A stretch of 64,000 nt of DNA from Flavihumibacter sp. UBA7668 (GCF_002483205.1 NZ_DLHM01000005.1:73928-137927); one strand, 5' to 3'; numbered from the stretch's first letter, positions 33,705-43,293 are shown. Translations and numbers: made by a program. The notes: generated by a model not told the origin, from the letters alone.

Positions 33705-34559
33705 ATGGATCAGCGTATAATTGAACTCTATGATGAATACACGCATCGTCCTTTAACTCGTGATCAGTTTCTTAAAAATTTAATCAGCCTGACCGGCAGT
33801 TTAGCTGCGGCCTATTCGATTCTTCCGTTACTGGAAGGGAATTATGCTTCTGCAGAAACAGTTGAAGAAAATGACCTTCATACCGAACGGGTAGAATATG
33901 AGACGAAATTTGGCAAAATGAAAGGATACCTGGCTAAACCAAAAACCGGTGAAAAGCTTCCTGCTGTGATGGTGATTCATGAAAACCGTGGCTTAAATGC
34001 TCATATCGAAGATGTTGCAAGGCGTGCAGCAAGTGCCGGTTTTCTGGCACTGGCACCGGATGGATTATCCTCACTTGGCGGAACTCCTGCAAATGAAGAT
34101 GAAGCCCGTCAGCTCTTTCAGCAATTGGTTGCCGGGGAAAATACGGAACGGTTTGCTGCCGCTGTTCCTTATCTCCGGGAAAGGCCAGACTGCACCGGAT
34201 CTGTTGGAGCGGTTGGGTTTTGCTGGGGTGGTGCCATGAGTAATCAGTTGGCAGTAAATGCACCAGATCTGAAAGCTGCCGTTGCATTTTATGGAAGGCA
34301 GCCTGCAGTAGCTGAAGCGGCTAAAATCAAAGCTGCAGTTCAACTTCATTATGCTGCATTGGATGAACGTGTTAATGCAGGTATGAAGGAATATGAACAG
34401 GCATTAAAAGACAATGGCATACGGTATGAACAATATGTTTATGAAGGTGTTCAACATGCTTTTCATAACGATACATCTGCTGCCCGTTATAATAAAGAAG
34501 CCGCCACTCTTTCCTGGTCAAGAACCCTGGCATTCTTTAATAAATACCTGCGTTCCTGA
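33705..34559 (+). CDS. dienelactone hydrolase family protein
   Basis: 284-residue alpha/beta hydrolase related to carboxymethylenebutenolidase. The catalytic triad can be placed: Cys173 in the nucleophile elbow GFCWGG, an Asp in AALDERVNAG, and His251 in GVQHAFHND. VMVIHENRGLNAHIEDVARRAASAGFLALAPDGLSS is the conserved region around the oxyanion loop. The N-terminus (RDQFLKNLISLTGSLAAAYSILPLLEG) is hydrophobic and may be a signal or anchor, so the enzyme may be exported. It starts 26 bases after the membrane protein gene. The real substrate may differ from dienelactone. Confidence 0.9.
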   Translation: MDQRIIELYDEYTHRPLTRDQFLKNLISLTGSLAAAYSILPLLEGNYASAETVEENDLHTERVEYETKFGKMKGYLAKPKTGEKLPAVMVIHENRGLNAHIEDVARRAASAGFLALAPDGLSSLGGTPANEDEARQLFQQLVAGENTERFAAAVPYLRERPDCTGSVGAVGFCWGGAMSNQLAVNAPDLKAAVAFYGRQPAVAEAAKIKAAVQLHYAALDERVNAGMKEYEQALKDNGIRYEQYVYEGVQHAFHNDTSAARYNKEAATLSWSRTLAFFNKYLRS

Positions 34560-34587
34560 AGGCTAAGTGGCGGCTCCTGTATAAAAC

Positions 34588-36828
34588 TTATCTATTGGTA
34601 ATGGTTAGTTTTCGGGTAACCATCTGTCCATCCTGCTGAATCTGAAGCAGATAAACTCCCGGTGTTAAGCCACCTACCTGCATCTGCAGCAGATTGGTTC
34701 CATTTTGTACTGCCAGACGTTGTCCTTTTACCTGACGACCATTCAGATCAATGACCCTGATTTCTGCAGTTCCTGCTTTCTGAGATGGCCAGGTAATAGT
34801 AACCCGATCCTGAACCGGGTTGGGATAAATCCGGAAAATTGGTTGGATTTGCATTCCTGCTTCCATTTCACTGGCGATTAATGCACTGCTGTTATTGTCG
34901 TCATCTTCGTCGTCATCTTCGTCGTCATTTTCTTTTTTATAATTCAATTTCAGTGTATAACAACTATTAGCATCAAATGCACCTTTTTTTCCTGAAATGT
35001 AAATGGTGTATCGCTCTTTCTTTTTAGTTTCATCCAATACGATGGTTTCGTCAGTCTGGCCGTCTTTTGTGCTGCTTTCGATCAGTTTTCCTCTGGAATC
35101 ATAGAGGTAAACATCGTAATCGGCAGGCAGGTTGGTCAACTCCAGTTTAAGTCCCTTTTTATTGTTTTTTGCATGGAAATAAAAACGGTCGTTATCCAAT
35201 GGACTTGATATGAGGGCTTTGATTTTAGACTTCATTTTCAGCTGAGTGCCGAGCAAACTTAAACGCTCATATTGATCCTTACAAACGGCTGAAGTCGAAC
35301 CTTCCAGCGGACCGATAGGCAGGTTGTAAAAGTATAAAAGTCCAATACCCCGATTATTGATAAGCATAGGGGCTGAATTATTATCGTGTGCGATAAAACT
35401 CAATCCGGTAGGGTTGTTGTTGGTGCCCGGATTCCGGCTAAAGTCAATGATCACTTTATTATCATTGATAACAACGGAAGTAATGGTAAAGCTGCCACCT
35501 TCCAGCCTGAACTCACTGGTCAGGTCTCCCAGTGCTTCATAGGAACTTGCTGCATCCTGGAGTGTTAGTGTAAGCTGATCGGCCACCAGGTTTTCTACCG
35601 AAGAGAAGGCTGCTTTCTGAGGAGCAGGCGCGTAAATAGAAGTAGGTAAATTTTTTACTCCATAGACATCTTTTTTTACAAGTTCAGTAATCCAATCGCC
35701 AAATGAACCATAGCCATTGGGAAAATTAAAGTGACAATAATTAATAATTCCACCATCAAATAATTGAATAGAGGCACCGGTAGACATGATGGAAATATCT
35801 TTCCGTTCTTCATCCAGCTGGCGTTGTGCTTCCTGAATTTCCAATGCTCCATTTACAGAAGCCATTCCGCAACCAAAGCGAATTTGAAATAAATAGATTT
35901 GCTTTATACCGGGGAAATCCTGCTTCCAGTCAGAATAAAGTTGAAGAAAGGATTGCTTGTATTGCTCTGTAGTCAATTGGGTACTACTCAATGCCCCTAG
36001 AACATCGGATTCTCCCTGATACCAAAGAATCGCCTGTATGTTTTTTTCAAAACCAGCTTCTTTGATTCGGCTTAATAATCTTCCATAATTCGTGCTTATC
36101 GATTCAGGACTTCCATCGTTTCGTTGAAAAAACTGAAGAGGCTGTCCGGGATCTGCACCATTAAAGATGGCCACCGGAATTTTCATGGAGCCTGCCAGGT
36201 TGGAGCCCATGCGCATACCCCACTGTCCGGTATTACCGTTGTTTTCGAACCAAACGTTACCATCACCGATAAACCATTCTTTCGAATAACTAAAAGAACT
36301 GCTGCCACTACCATATACACGAACAAACTCTCGGTTGGGTGCATTGGCGGCCGAATTGGCATCATTATCCGGGGTCCAGTTTCCACGCAGGTTAGCTACT
36401 GCATTGGATTGACCCTGAATTATAAAGGCATCACCCGCAACCACCTGATCGGCTGATTGCAGCAGAGTCTGCGATAAACCCTTTACTCCATATAATTCAA
36501 AGCGATAATTTGCCAGCTCTGCTTTGATTTCTTCCGTTAGTTTGAAACTGGCTTTGTTGTTTCGGAAGAATAACAAAATTGGTAGCTGATACATCAATTG
36601 ATTATTCCGGTACTTCTTGAGCAATAACATGGTGTAACCACTGCTTTTCTCAATAGTACCGGCAATCGGGATCGCCGCTTTGTTGGTCTTCTGGTTTCTT
36701 GGATAGAGTTGTCTGTTTTGCGGATATTGGCTGATTTGCGCAAATGTAGAATGCGCCACGATGGCAAATAGCACATAGAGTGCTGTCCTCCGCCATTGGC
36801 GTAGGAAGGCCGGACTGCTGAATTTCAT
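34588..36828 (-). CDS. T9SS-exported SGNH (sialate O-acetylesterase-like) esterase, PPC module
   Basis: 746 residues. A signal peptide is followed by a beta-rich N-terminal domain, then an SGNH esterase domain with the nucleophile block IIQGQSNAVANLRG (Ser141), ILWYQGESD and the distal NYCHFNFPNGYGSFGDW (His expected for catalysis). Residues about 500-630 form one pre-peptidase C-terminal (PPC) module (NLPADYDVYLYDSRGKLI), then an acidic linker (NDDEDDDEDDDNN). The last 75 residues (IYPNPVQDRVTITW ... GVYLLQIQQDGQMVTRKL) are a type A T9SS sorting domain, which directs export and cell-surface attachment. It is a paralogue of the next gene upstream; both probably share an operon (12 bases apart). 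Substrate unknown. Confidence 0.9.
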   Translation of the reverse strand: MKFSSPAFLRQWRRTALYVLFAIVAHSTFAQISQYPQNRQLYPRNQKTNKAAIPIAGTIEKSSGYTMLLLKKYRNNQLMYQLPILLFFRNNKASFKLTEEIKAELANYRFELYGVKGLSQTLLQSADQVVAGDAFIIQGQSNAVANLRGNWTPDNDANSAANAPNREFVRVYGSGSSSFSYSKEWFIGDGNVWFENNGNTGQWGMRMGSNLAGSMKIPVAIFNGADPGQPLQFFQRNDGSPESISTNYGRLLSRIKEAGFEKNIQAILWYQGESDVLGALSSTQLTTEQYKQSFLQLYSDWKQDFPGIKQIYLFQIRFGCGMASVNGALEIQEAQRQLDEERKDISIMSTGASIQLFDGGIINYCHFNFPNGYGSFGDWITELVKKDVYGVKNLPTSIYAPAPQKAAFSSVENLVADQLTLTLQDAASSYEALGDLTSEFRLEGGSFTITSVVINDNKVIIDFSRNPGTNNNPTGLSFIAHDNNSAPMLINNRGIGLLYFYNLPIGPLEGSTSAVCKDQYERLSLLGTQLKMKSKIKALISSPLDNDRFYFHAKNNKKGLKLELTNLPADYDVYLYDSRGKLIESSTKDGQTDETIVLDETKKKERYTIYISGKKGAFDANSCYTLKLNYKKENDDEDDDEDDDNNSSALIASEMEAGMQIQPIFRIYPNPVQDRVTITWPSQKAGTAEIRVIDLNGRQVKGQRLAVQNGTNLLQMQVGGLTPGVYLLQIQQDGQMVTRKLTITNR

Positions 36829-36840
36829 GATTCCTAAGGT

Positions 36841-39576
36841 TTACTGGTTAACAACCGTCAATTTACGGTTTATTATCATTTGTGCATGTTTAATTTTTAA
36901 CACATAATTACCTTGAGGAAGTCTGGTTAAAGGCATACGGTATTGTACTGCACCGGCTGGCAAGTTCTCTTGTCGTACCTGCCAGATCCGACCTGCCATA
37001 TCTACCAGACTGAATTCAGCTTTTGCTGCTGTAGTTGCCTGATATTCAATCGTGATATAGGTACTGGCTGGGTTCGGGTACAGGTGAATGCCGGTAATTT
37101 GCATAGCCGGGATATCCATCACTTCCTGGGCTGTTCCGATTTCACGTTGGTTATTAGATGCCCCATAAGCTGGCGAGCCTGATGCAAGCGGACTTGAAAA
37201 AGCTTCCGCCCTTATCTGATAACATACGGAAGGAACAATGTCCCCGGATTTACTGATGACTTTAATTCTATAATTGGTGTTAGCCGGACCGTCATTGTAA
37301 TTGATTACTTCAGCGCTTGTTCCACTATTGGTGGACCTGGCCAATTCCACACCGTTTACATCATAGAGATAGATATCATAGTCTGCTGCAAGATTCCAGA
37401 GGCTAAGCTTGAAATAAGGGAAAGACCAGGTTCTGAAACTAAACCAGTCTTCATCCGTACTACTTGCAATGGATGCGGATTGGTTTGTATTATGCGCAAG
37501 GGTTTTGGATGCTCCGATCTGATTATTTGGTTCATAGATGTCCGGACAAGGGGTGCCGCCTGGTTCAGGTTCTGGATCTGGTTCTGGTGTTGGATCCGGA
37601 TCCTCAGAACTTGGTGTAACAGAAGGTGGAGGAGTTGGATTAGCAAGCGGACTTGAAAACGCCTCCAATAGTAGCGAATAACAACGCGTTGGATCATTTG
37701 CGCCATTTTTACCTACTACTCTAAGTCTGTAACTTGCATCCGCCAAACCGTCATTGTAAATAATGGCTTCTTCACCTGTACCACTATTTGTAACAGAGCG
37801 AATAAGTTCTCCAGTTGTGGAATAGAGATACATATCATAATCTGCCGGTAGATTCGTCAGACGTACTCTGAAATATCGGAAACTCCAGATTCGAATATTG
37901 AACCAGTCTTCATCTGTATTGCTTTCTATGGAACCCTGAATGCTGGTATTGTGTGGTAATGTTTTTCCTGTACTGATGCTGTTATTGGGTTCATAGTTAT
38001 CCGGACAAACAGTTCCGCCTGGCGGAGGAGGCGGTGGAGGAGGGGGATTTGATCCGCCTGTAATCGGGAAGAAAGCAAAATGAACCAATCCCAATCCCTG
38101 ACTATTGGTGATGATAGGGGAGGCATCTCCCTGGTGACTTCTGTAAGTGACGGAGCTTGGATTATTGGAAGTGCCTGAATTTCTTGAAAAATTTATATAA
38201 ATAGTTGCACCATTCAGGCTCACAGAGTTAATTGAATAACTTCCCCCGTCCAATCGGAAATCATTGCTGATATCCCCGAACAGATTAAAATTAGTCTGCT
38301 GATCTTTTAAGGTGATGGCAACCTGCGTGGCAGCGCCTGAACTGTTATATGCGGTAAAGGAAGCTGATTGAGGTTCTGGCGACTCGATGGCTGCAGGAAG
38401 GCTGGCTCCATATAAATCACGCCGAATAATTGGTGAGAGCCAATCGCCTATGTTTCGATAACCATTTACAAAATTATAGTGACAAAAATTCAAGCCGTTA
38501 TTTTCGAAAAGCTGACTGGTATTTGAACTGGAAATGGTTAAAACTTCAGTTGACTCCTTGTCCAATTGACGTTGTGCTTCCTGCACCAGAACGGTATTGT
38601 CAGGTGAATTGATTCCGCAGCCATGACGGATTTGAACAATATAGAAGCGATTTAATCCCGGGTAATCTGATTTCCAATCGTTGTATAAATTGGTAAACCC
38701 ATTTTTATATTGTTGTATACTTAACTGGGTACTGCTCAACAGGCCCTGGTTATCAGATTCCCCCTGATACCAGATTAATGCACGGATATTATTTTGTAAT
38801 CCTGCTTCTTCAATTCTTCGCAACAGTCTTCCATAATTGGTAGAACCTGATCGGGGGCTGCCATCGTTGCGTTGAAAATAACTTAATGGCTCGCCAGGCA
38901 TGGCACCATTAAAAAGCGCAACTGGAATATTGGTTGACCCAACAAGATTAGAGCCCAGTCGCATACCCCATTGACCGGTTTGTCCATCTACATCATACCA
39001 AACATTTCCGCGCCCAATAAACCATGCCTTCGTATAGTTCATGCTCAGGTTTCCTCCACCATATACCCTTACAAAATTTCGATTGGGGGAGTTGCTGGGA
39101 TCATCTGCATTATTGGCGGTATTGGAAGATCCTCTGAGATTTGCAACAGCATTGGATTGTCCCTGAATAATATAGGCATCTCCAGCAACCACATTATTTA
39201 CGGTTCGTAAATGAGTTTCAGACCAGCTTGATGCGCCATAAAGAGAGAACCGATAATTGTTTCTTTCTGCCGGAATTTGTATGTCAAATGAATAATTGGC
39301 TGTCCCATTCCAATAACTAAGATTAAAGGTATAGGTGCTGATCCAGTTGCCATCTCTATAAACATATAATCTCATTCGCCGGTAGTTTGAGTTCTGAGAG
39401 GCCATTCCGGCAATGCGAACGGTTGCCCGGTTCGTACTGAGGTTACGTGGATACAACTGATTGTCCAGGGGGAAGGTATTTATCTGTGCTGCCAGCTCAG
39501 TAACAGATATAATACTGCATAGCAAAAATGTCAGGAAAGTTGACATAACTTGCCAGGGGCGATGATGGGGTTTCAT
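36841..39576 (-). CDS. T9SS-exported SGNH (sialate O-acetylesterase-like) esterase with two PPC modules
   Basis: 911-residue paralogue of the neighbouring 746-residue protein, collinear through the signal peptide, N-terminal domain and SGNH domain (nucleophile Ser141 in IIQGQSNAVANLRG; IWYQGESDN; NFCHYNFVNGYRNIGDW). After the esterase a Pro-rich linker (nine prolines in GGSNPPPPPPPPPGG) leads to PPC module 1 (CPDNYEPNNSISTGKTL), then an acidic Pro-rich linker (DPDPTPEPDPEPEPGG), PPC module 2 (CPDIYEPNNQIGASKTL), and a type A T9SS sorting domain at the end (LYPNPASTYITIEY). It looks like the product of a tandem duplication followed by gain or loss of a PPC module. Presumably an extracellular deacetylase acting on a glycan. 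Confidence 0.9.
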   Translation of the reverse strand: MKPHHRPWQVMSTFLTFLLCSIISVTELAAQINTFPLDNQLYPRNLSTNRATVRIAGMASQNSNYRRMRLYVYRDGNWISTYTFNLSYWNGTANYSFDIQIPAERNNYRFSLYGASSWSETHLRTVNNVVAGDAYIIQGQSNAVANLRGSSNTANNADDPSNSPNRNFVRVYGGGNLSMNYTKAWFIGRGNVWYDVDGQTGQWGMRLGSNLVGSTNIPVALFNGAMPGEPLSYFQRNDGSPRSGSTNYGRLLRRIEEAGLQNNIRALIWYQGESDNQGLLSSTQLSIQQYKNGFTNLYNDWKSDYPGLNRFYIVQIRHGCGINSPDNTVLVQEAQRQLDKESTEVLTISSSNTSQLFENNGLNFCHYNFVNGYRNIGDWLSPIIRRDLYGASLPAAIESPEPQSASFTAYNSSGAATQVAITLKDQQTNFNLFGDISNDFRLDGGSYSINSVSLNGATIYINFSRNSGTSNNPSSVTYRSHQGDASPIITNSQGLGLVHFAFFPITGGSNPPPPPPPPPGGTVCPDNYEPNNSISTGKTLPHNTSIQGSIESNTDEDWFNIRIWSFRYFRVRLTNLPADYDMYLYSTTGELIRSVTNSGTGEEAIIYNDGLADASYRLRVVGKNGANDPTRCYSLLLEAFSSPLANPTPPPSVTPSSEDPDPTPEPDPEPEPGGTPCPDIYEPNNQIGASKTLAHNTNQSASIASSTDEDWFSFRTWSFPYFKLSLWNLAADYDIYLYDVNGVELARSTNSGTSAEVINYNDGPANTNYRIKVISKSGDIVPSVCYQIRAEAFSSPLASGSPAYGASNNQREIGTAQEVMDIPAMQITGIHLYPNPASTYITIEYQATTAAKAEFSLVDMAGRIWQVRQENLPAGAVQYRMPLTRLPQGNYVLKIKHAQMIINRKLTVVNQ

Positions 39577-39796
39577 GCCTAAATAATTTCTACGGTTAAG
39601 AATGAGTTTAGAAAGCCGCGCTAAAAATCGGAGATAACAAAAGCATTAATAAGGTAGGATTGCAGGCTGGTCAAATCGAGTAGTGGTATAAAGTTAATTT
39701 ATTTTGAATACATGCTAATGTTATTTATAAATTTTTGTGTATAGAAACGAGTGAAAATAAAAATCAAGTGTTTTTACGTTTGAAATTCGTGTAATC

Positions 39797-39821
39797 AATA
39801 CCCTGTTTAGGGTATTTTTTT
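39797..39821 (+). terminator. orphan rightward terminator-like hairpin
   Basis: AATACCC (39797-39803) / GGGTATT (39810-39816), six-base loop, then seven T. No gene precedes it on the plus strand. Confidence 0.45.
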
Positions 39822-39851
39822 CATCGGCTAACCATACCTGTTAATTGATAT

Positions 39852-39884
39852 AAAAAAAAGGAGGCGGATAACCCGCCTCCTTTT
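39852..39884 (-). terminator. terminator of the OmpA-family gene (bidirectional)
   Basis: Stem GGAGGCGG / CCGCCTCC (39860-39867, 39873-39880), with A8 on the left and T4 on the right, so it can end transcription from either side; the minus strand has the stronger T-run. Confidence 0.85.
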
Positions 39885-39906
39885 CAGAGTTATTCAGATT
39901 GAATAC

Positions 39907-40776
39907 TTATTTTCTTTCCAGCAGTTTGTAGAACTGATCCAGTTGAGGAAGAATAACGATACGGGTACGGCGATTGGCAGCTTTACCGGCAGCAGTTGCG
40001 TTATCAGCTACTGGCTTGTATTCTCCACGTCCGGCAGCAGCCATTTTAGCCGGATCAAGTCCATGTTTTTTCTGAAGAACCTTCACAACACTGGTTGCAC
40101 GCATTACGCTGAGGTCCCAGTTGTCTTTAATGATTCCGATATTGCCACGAACTTCATTGTTATCGGTATGACCTTCAACCATGAATTCAATATCAGGCTG
40201 GTTTTTAAGAACCATGGCAACTTTACCCAGAACTTCTTCTGCTCTTGGTGTTATCGCATAACTGCCACTTTTGAATAACAGTTTGTCTGAGATATCTACA
40301 TAAACTACACCTTTATCAACTTTGATATTGATGTCCTCATCTTCAAGGTTACCAATAGCACCTTTCAGATTCATCACCAGTGCCATGTTCAGCGAATCTT
40401 TTTTCGCCATTTGCGTTTGAAGATCCTGAATGTATGCATCTTTCAAACCCAGGTTATCCATAGATTTTTTGATACTTTCTGCCTGAGCTGAAGAAATTAC
40501 TGAAAGATCCTGCAGTTGTTTTAAAGCAGTCGTGTTGTTTTCTTTTAAAAACTCCATTTGCTTGTTCAGATTGGCAACTTCTGATTCTAATCCCGCCCTT
40601 TTACGTGCTTCTTCCGCTTTAGCGTCTTCACAGCCTTTCAGATCGTTTTGCAATTGATTGTGCTTATCACTCAATTCTGCATAACGCGCCTGTTCAGCTT
40701 TGAATTTTTTGGAGCTTACACAGGAGATCATTGAAATTGATGTGAAAGCTACAAGGACTAAGTAAGAAACTTTCAT
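39907..40776 (-). CDS. OmpA-family lipoprotein with coiled coil
   Basis: 289 residues. A lipoprotein signal ends at Cys19 (SISMISC), then a long heptad coiled coil (residues about 25-130: EQARYAELSDKHNQLQNDL ... NKQMEFLKENNTTALKQL) and a C-terminal OmpA peptidoglycan-binding domain (VEGHTDNNEVRG; MRATSVVKVLQ; GRGEYKPVADN; NRRTRIVI). The protein links the outer membrane to the cell wall by binding diaminopimelate in peptidoglycan. The Asp and Arg that bind the peptide are present in GHTDN and NRRTRI. It stands alone and has its own terminator. Confidence 0.93.
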   Translation of the reverse strand: MKVSYLVLVAFTSISMISCVSSKKFKAEQARYAELSDKHNQLQNDLKGCEDAKAEEARKRAGLESEVANLNKQMEFLKENNTTALKQLQDLSVISSAQAESIKKSMDNLGLKDAYIQDLQTQMAKKDSLNMALVMNLKGAIGNLEDEDINIKVDKGVVYVDISDKLLFKSGSYAITPRAEEVLGKVAMVLKNQPDIEFMVEGHTDNNEVRGNIGIIKDNWDLSVMRATSVVKVLQKKHGLDPAKMAAAGRGEYKPVADNATAAGKAANRRTRIVILPQLDQFYKLLERK

Positions 40777-40895
40777 TTGGTTATAGTTTTTAGTTAAAAT
40801 TTCGCATAAATGTACGCCTAACTATCAAGTTTTGTGCCTCAAATCGGGGACTTTTAACAACACTTGAAAGTATTCAATGGAATAATAATGTGTAT

Positions 40896-41468
40896 TTAAT
40901 TCCCTTCCTTCTTTAAGTCATGCATTCCCAATTCGGGGTGTCGCCCTTTTACCGGTGCAAAAAAGTCAATAATCCGATGTAAATCTTCAGATGGTTCTTC
41001 ACCCGGGTAAAAGGGGGTTGACAGTTTCAGTGTCTTAGTAGAAAAATCCATGCCAGCCATCACAATCGGAACATTTGCCTGCCTGGCAATATGCCAGAAT
41101 CCCGTTTTCAGCCGGTCAACTTTTTTTCGGGTACCCTCGGGAGATAGTGCCAGTACAAAATTTTCCCTAAGCGCAAATTCCTGTACAACCTGTTCTACCA
41201 GATTATTTTTGCTGAATCGATCAACCGGAACTCCTCCTGTAGCTTCAAAAAACCAGCCGAATGGCCCATCAAATAATTCTTTTTTACCAAGATAATGAGC
41301 ATATGGAATGGGTATAACTGAGCGGGCAGCCATCCCGGTAACAACATCCCAGGCACTGGTATGCGGACCAACAATAATGATTGCCCTGGTTAATTCCGGA
41401 GGCCATATTCCATCCAGTTTCCAGTTTGTAAGTTTCCACCAGCATTTCCAGAAATAGTTTGCCAGCAT
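40896..41468 (-). CDS. PlsC-like lysophospholipid acyltransferase family protein
   Basis: 190-residue acyltransferase of the 1-acylglycerol-3-phosphate family. The catalytic HX4D motif is GPHTSAWD (His36, Asp41), the substrate-binding block is GVPVDRFSKNN (Gly-Val-x-x-x-x-R), and SPEGTRKK holds the third motif. At 190 residues it is the short form of the family and has no obvious N-terminal membrane helices. It lies between the OmpA and DUF4920 genes. It may transfer an acyl chain in phospholipid synthesis, or in a Bacteroidota-specific aminolipid pathway. Confidence 0.88.
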   Translation of the reverse strand: MLANYFWKCWWKLTNWKLDGIWPPELTRAIIIVGPHTSAWDVVTGMAARSVIPIPYAHYLGKKELFDGPFGWFFEATGGVPVDRFSKNNLVEQVVQEFALRENFVLALSPEGTRKKVDRLKTGFWHIARQANVPIVMAGMDFSTKTLKLSTPFYPGEEPSEDLHRIIDFFAPVKGRHPELGMHDLKKEGN

Positions 41469-41505
41469 ATGTATTGTTTTCTGCCAGATCAGTCAAAGAA
41501 TAGAT

Positions 41506-41538
41506 AAAAAGAAAGAGACCGTCTGCATAGACGGCCTC
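41506..41538 (-). terminator. terminator of the DUF4920 gene
   Basis: Minus strand stem GAGGCCGTCT / AGACGGTCTC (41538-41529, 41524-41515) with one G-T pair, loop ATGC, then TTTCTTTTT. Confidence 0.85.
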
Positions 41539-41560
41539 GGAACTATGATGAGTTTACTTA

Positions 41561-42025
41561 TTATAGTACAAGAACGCCTTTTGCTACAAACTGAACCTCT
41601 TTTTTTGGGGCTTTAATTTTTTCAATTTCTTCAGAAGATTTGCCTGCATCTTTAGCATAATGTTTCTGTTGCTTCACAGACACTTCTTTAACGATGGCCT
41701 CACCATCCAATATTACCTCTTTTCCCTGTATGTCTTTAGGCATGAAAAACCCATAATCCTTGAATTTTACCATCAGGGTTTCACCGTTTTCCTTTTCAAG
41801 TTTCATCCAGCAGCCTTTTTCCTGGCATACTTCAACTACTTTTCCGGTGATTTTTCCTGCATAGGTAGATCCGGTCATTTTAGCTGACAATTCAGTAGCG
41901 GGAATGGCTCCATCAGCACTGGTACCAGCACCATAAATAACGCCCTTTGCTGCCGGAGCAGGCGATTGTGCCGAAGCAGTAAAACCCAGTGCCAGAAGTC
42001 CGATTGCTAATGTTAGGATTCTCAT
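41561..42025 (-). CDS. DUF4920 domain protein, exported
   Basis: 154 residues from ATG 42025, which begins a signal peptide (MRILTLAIGLLALGFTASAQ); the frame is open further upstream but that stretch lies over the promoter. The mature part shows the DUF4920 pattern: GKVVEVCQEKGCWMKLE, with two Cys and a Trp, then VKFKDYGFFMPKDIQGKEVILDGEAIVKEV. The family has an OB-like beta barrel and is found in exported proteins of Bacteroidota and Proteobacteria; the cysteines may bind metal, but function is not established. Its -7 box is at 42045. Confidence 0.9.
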   Translation of the reverse strand: MRILTLAIGLLALGFTASAQSPAPAAKGVIYGAGTSADGAIPATELSAKMTGSTYAGKITGKVVEVCQEKGCWMKLEKENGETLMVKFKDYGFFMPKDIQGKEVILDGEAIVKEVSVKQQKHYAKDAGKSSEEIEKIKAPKKEVQFVAKGVLVL

Positions 42026-42044
42026 GTTAAAATAGATTTGTGGA

Positions 42045-42052
42045 CAAAGATA
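42045..42052 (-). promoter_or_regulatory. -7 box TATCTTTG for the DUF4920 gene
   Basis: Minus strand TATCTTTG matches TAnnTTTG, about 20 bases before the ATG at 42025. No convincing -33 TTG. Confidence 0.5.
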
Positions 42053-42187
42053 CAATTCAGCAGGTTTCCCCACAGGTTGAATAAAAAGCCTTATGTGAAA
42101 AAAACGATAAAAGGTCAAGCGTGATTTAACGGTAAAATTTTTAGTGTAATCTTGCTAAAATAATTAGTGTTGGTATTTAAATCTGTA

Positions 42188-42195
42188 TATCTTTG
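42188..42195 (+). promoter_or_regulatory. -7 box TATCTTTG for recA
   Basis: Exact TAnnTTTG match 41 bases before the ATG at 42237. A TTG lies 15 bases upstream, shorter than the usual spacer. No LexA-type palindrome is evident. Confidence 0.5.
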
Positions 42196-42236
42196 CCATG
42201 TAAAATTTTTTGACCAGTACTAAAAACACCAGCTTT

Positions 42237-43238
42237 ATGTCAAATGCAGAAAAATTAAAGGCGCTTAAGCTGACCATGGATAAAATCGATAAAGATTTCG
42301 GAAAAGGGTCGGTAATGATGATGAATGAGCGGTCAACTGAGCCTCAGGAAGTAGTTTCAACCGGTTCACTCGGGCTCGATGTAGCTCTGGGAATTGGCGG
42401 TTTCCCAAGGGGGCGGATTATTGAAATATATGGTCCGGAATCTTCCGGTAAAACAACCGTTGCAATTCACGCAATAGCAGAAGCACAGAAAAAGGGCGGT
42501 ATGTGCGCAATTATAGATGCAGAACATGCATTTGACAGCAGCTATGCAAAAAAATTGGGAGTAGACGTAGATAATTTGCTGATTTCTCAACCCGACTACG
42601 GTGAACAGGCGCTGGAAATCGCTGATCGCCTGATTCTTTCCGGAGCATTGGATGTGGTTGTTATCGACTCTGTTGCAGCCCTCGTACCAAAAGGAGAATT
42701 GGAAGGTGAAATGGGGGATAGTAAAATGGGGCTTCAGGCTCGTTTAATGAGCCAGGCATTGAGAAAACTAACTGCCACTATCAATAAAACCAATACCATC
42801 TGTATTTTCATCAATCAGTTAAGGGAGAAAATTGGCGTTATGTTTGGCAATCCGGAAACCACAACAGGGGGAAATGCCTTGAAATTCTATGCATCCGTAC
42901 GATTGGATATTCGCAGGATGAGCCAGATTAAAGATGGGGATGAGGCTGTTGGTAACCGGGTTAAAGTGAAAGTTGTAAAAAATAAAGTAGCGCCGCCATT
43001 CCGTGCCGCAGAATTTGATATCATTTTCGGAGAAGGGATTTCCAAAGTGGGCGAAATTATTGATATGGGGGTAGATCTTGGAATTGTTCAAAAAAGCGGT
43101 AGCTGGTTTAGTTATAATACAGACAAACTGGGCCAGGGTCGTGATTCAGTAAAACAACTACTAAGAGATAATCCTGAATTACAGGCTGAAATTGAGAAGA
43201 AAATCAGAGAAAAAATAGTTGAAATGCAGGCAGGTTAA
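42237..43238 (+). CDS. recA: recombinase RecA
   Basis: Central ATPase of homologous recombination, which forms filaments on single-stranded DNA and promotes strand exchange. From ATG 42237 it is 333 residues. Motifs are the Walker A GPESSGKT (66-73), DVVVIDSVAALVPKGELEG (Walker B region), the DNA-binding loop L1 around GDSKMGLQARLMSQ, FINQLREKIGVMFGNPETTTGG (L2 region) and the C-terminal GISKVGEIIDMGVDLGIVQKSGSWFSY. The N-terminal helix (EKLKALKLTMDKIDKDFGKGSVM) is standard. A TTG 27 bases upstream could extend the protein, but alignment with the family favours the ATG. It has its own terminator. Confidence 0.98.
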   Translation: MSNAEKLKALKLTMDKIDKDFGKGSVMMMNERSTEPQEVVSTGSLGLDVALGIGGFPRGRIIEIYGPESSGKTTVAIHAIAEAQKKGGMCAIIDAEHAFDSSYAKKLGVDVDNLLISQPDYGEQALEIADRLILSGALDVVVIDSVAALVPKGELEGEMGDSKMGLQARLMSQALRKLTATINKTNTICIFINQLREKIGVMFGNPETTTGGNALKFYASVRLDIRRMSQIKDGDEAVGNRVKVKVVKNKVAPPFRAAEFDIIFGEGISKVGEIIDMGVDLGIVQKSGSWFSYNTDKLGQGRDSVKQLLRDNPELQAEIEKKIREKIVEMQAG

Positions 43239-43260
43239 GCTTAAAATTACCTACAGACAG

Positions 43261-43293
43261 GCCGGCTTCGATTAATTGAAGCCGGCTTTTTTG
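43261..43293 (+). terminator. terminator of recA
   Basis: Perfect stem GCCGGCTTC (43261-43269) / GAAGCCGGC (43278-43286), eight-base loop, then TTTTTTG. Confidence 0.9.

Larger units (their letters stand above)
39577..39906. other. 330-base intergenic region
   Basis: AT-rich spacer holding the upstream region of the leftward SGNH operon, an orphan rightward terminator (39797) and the leftward terminator of the OmpA gene (39852). No open frame of note and no RNA that I recognise. Confidence 0.6.
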
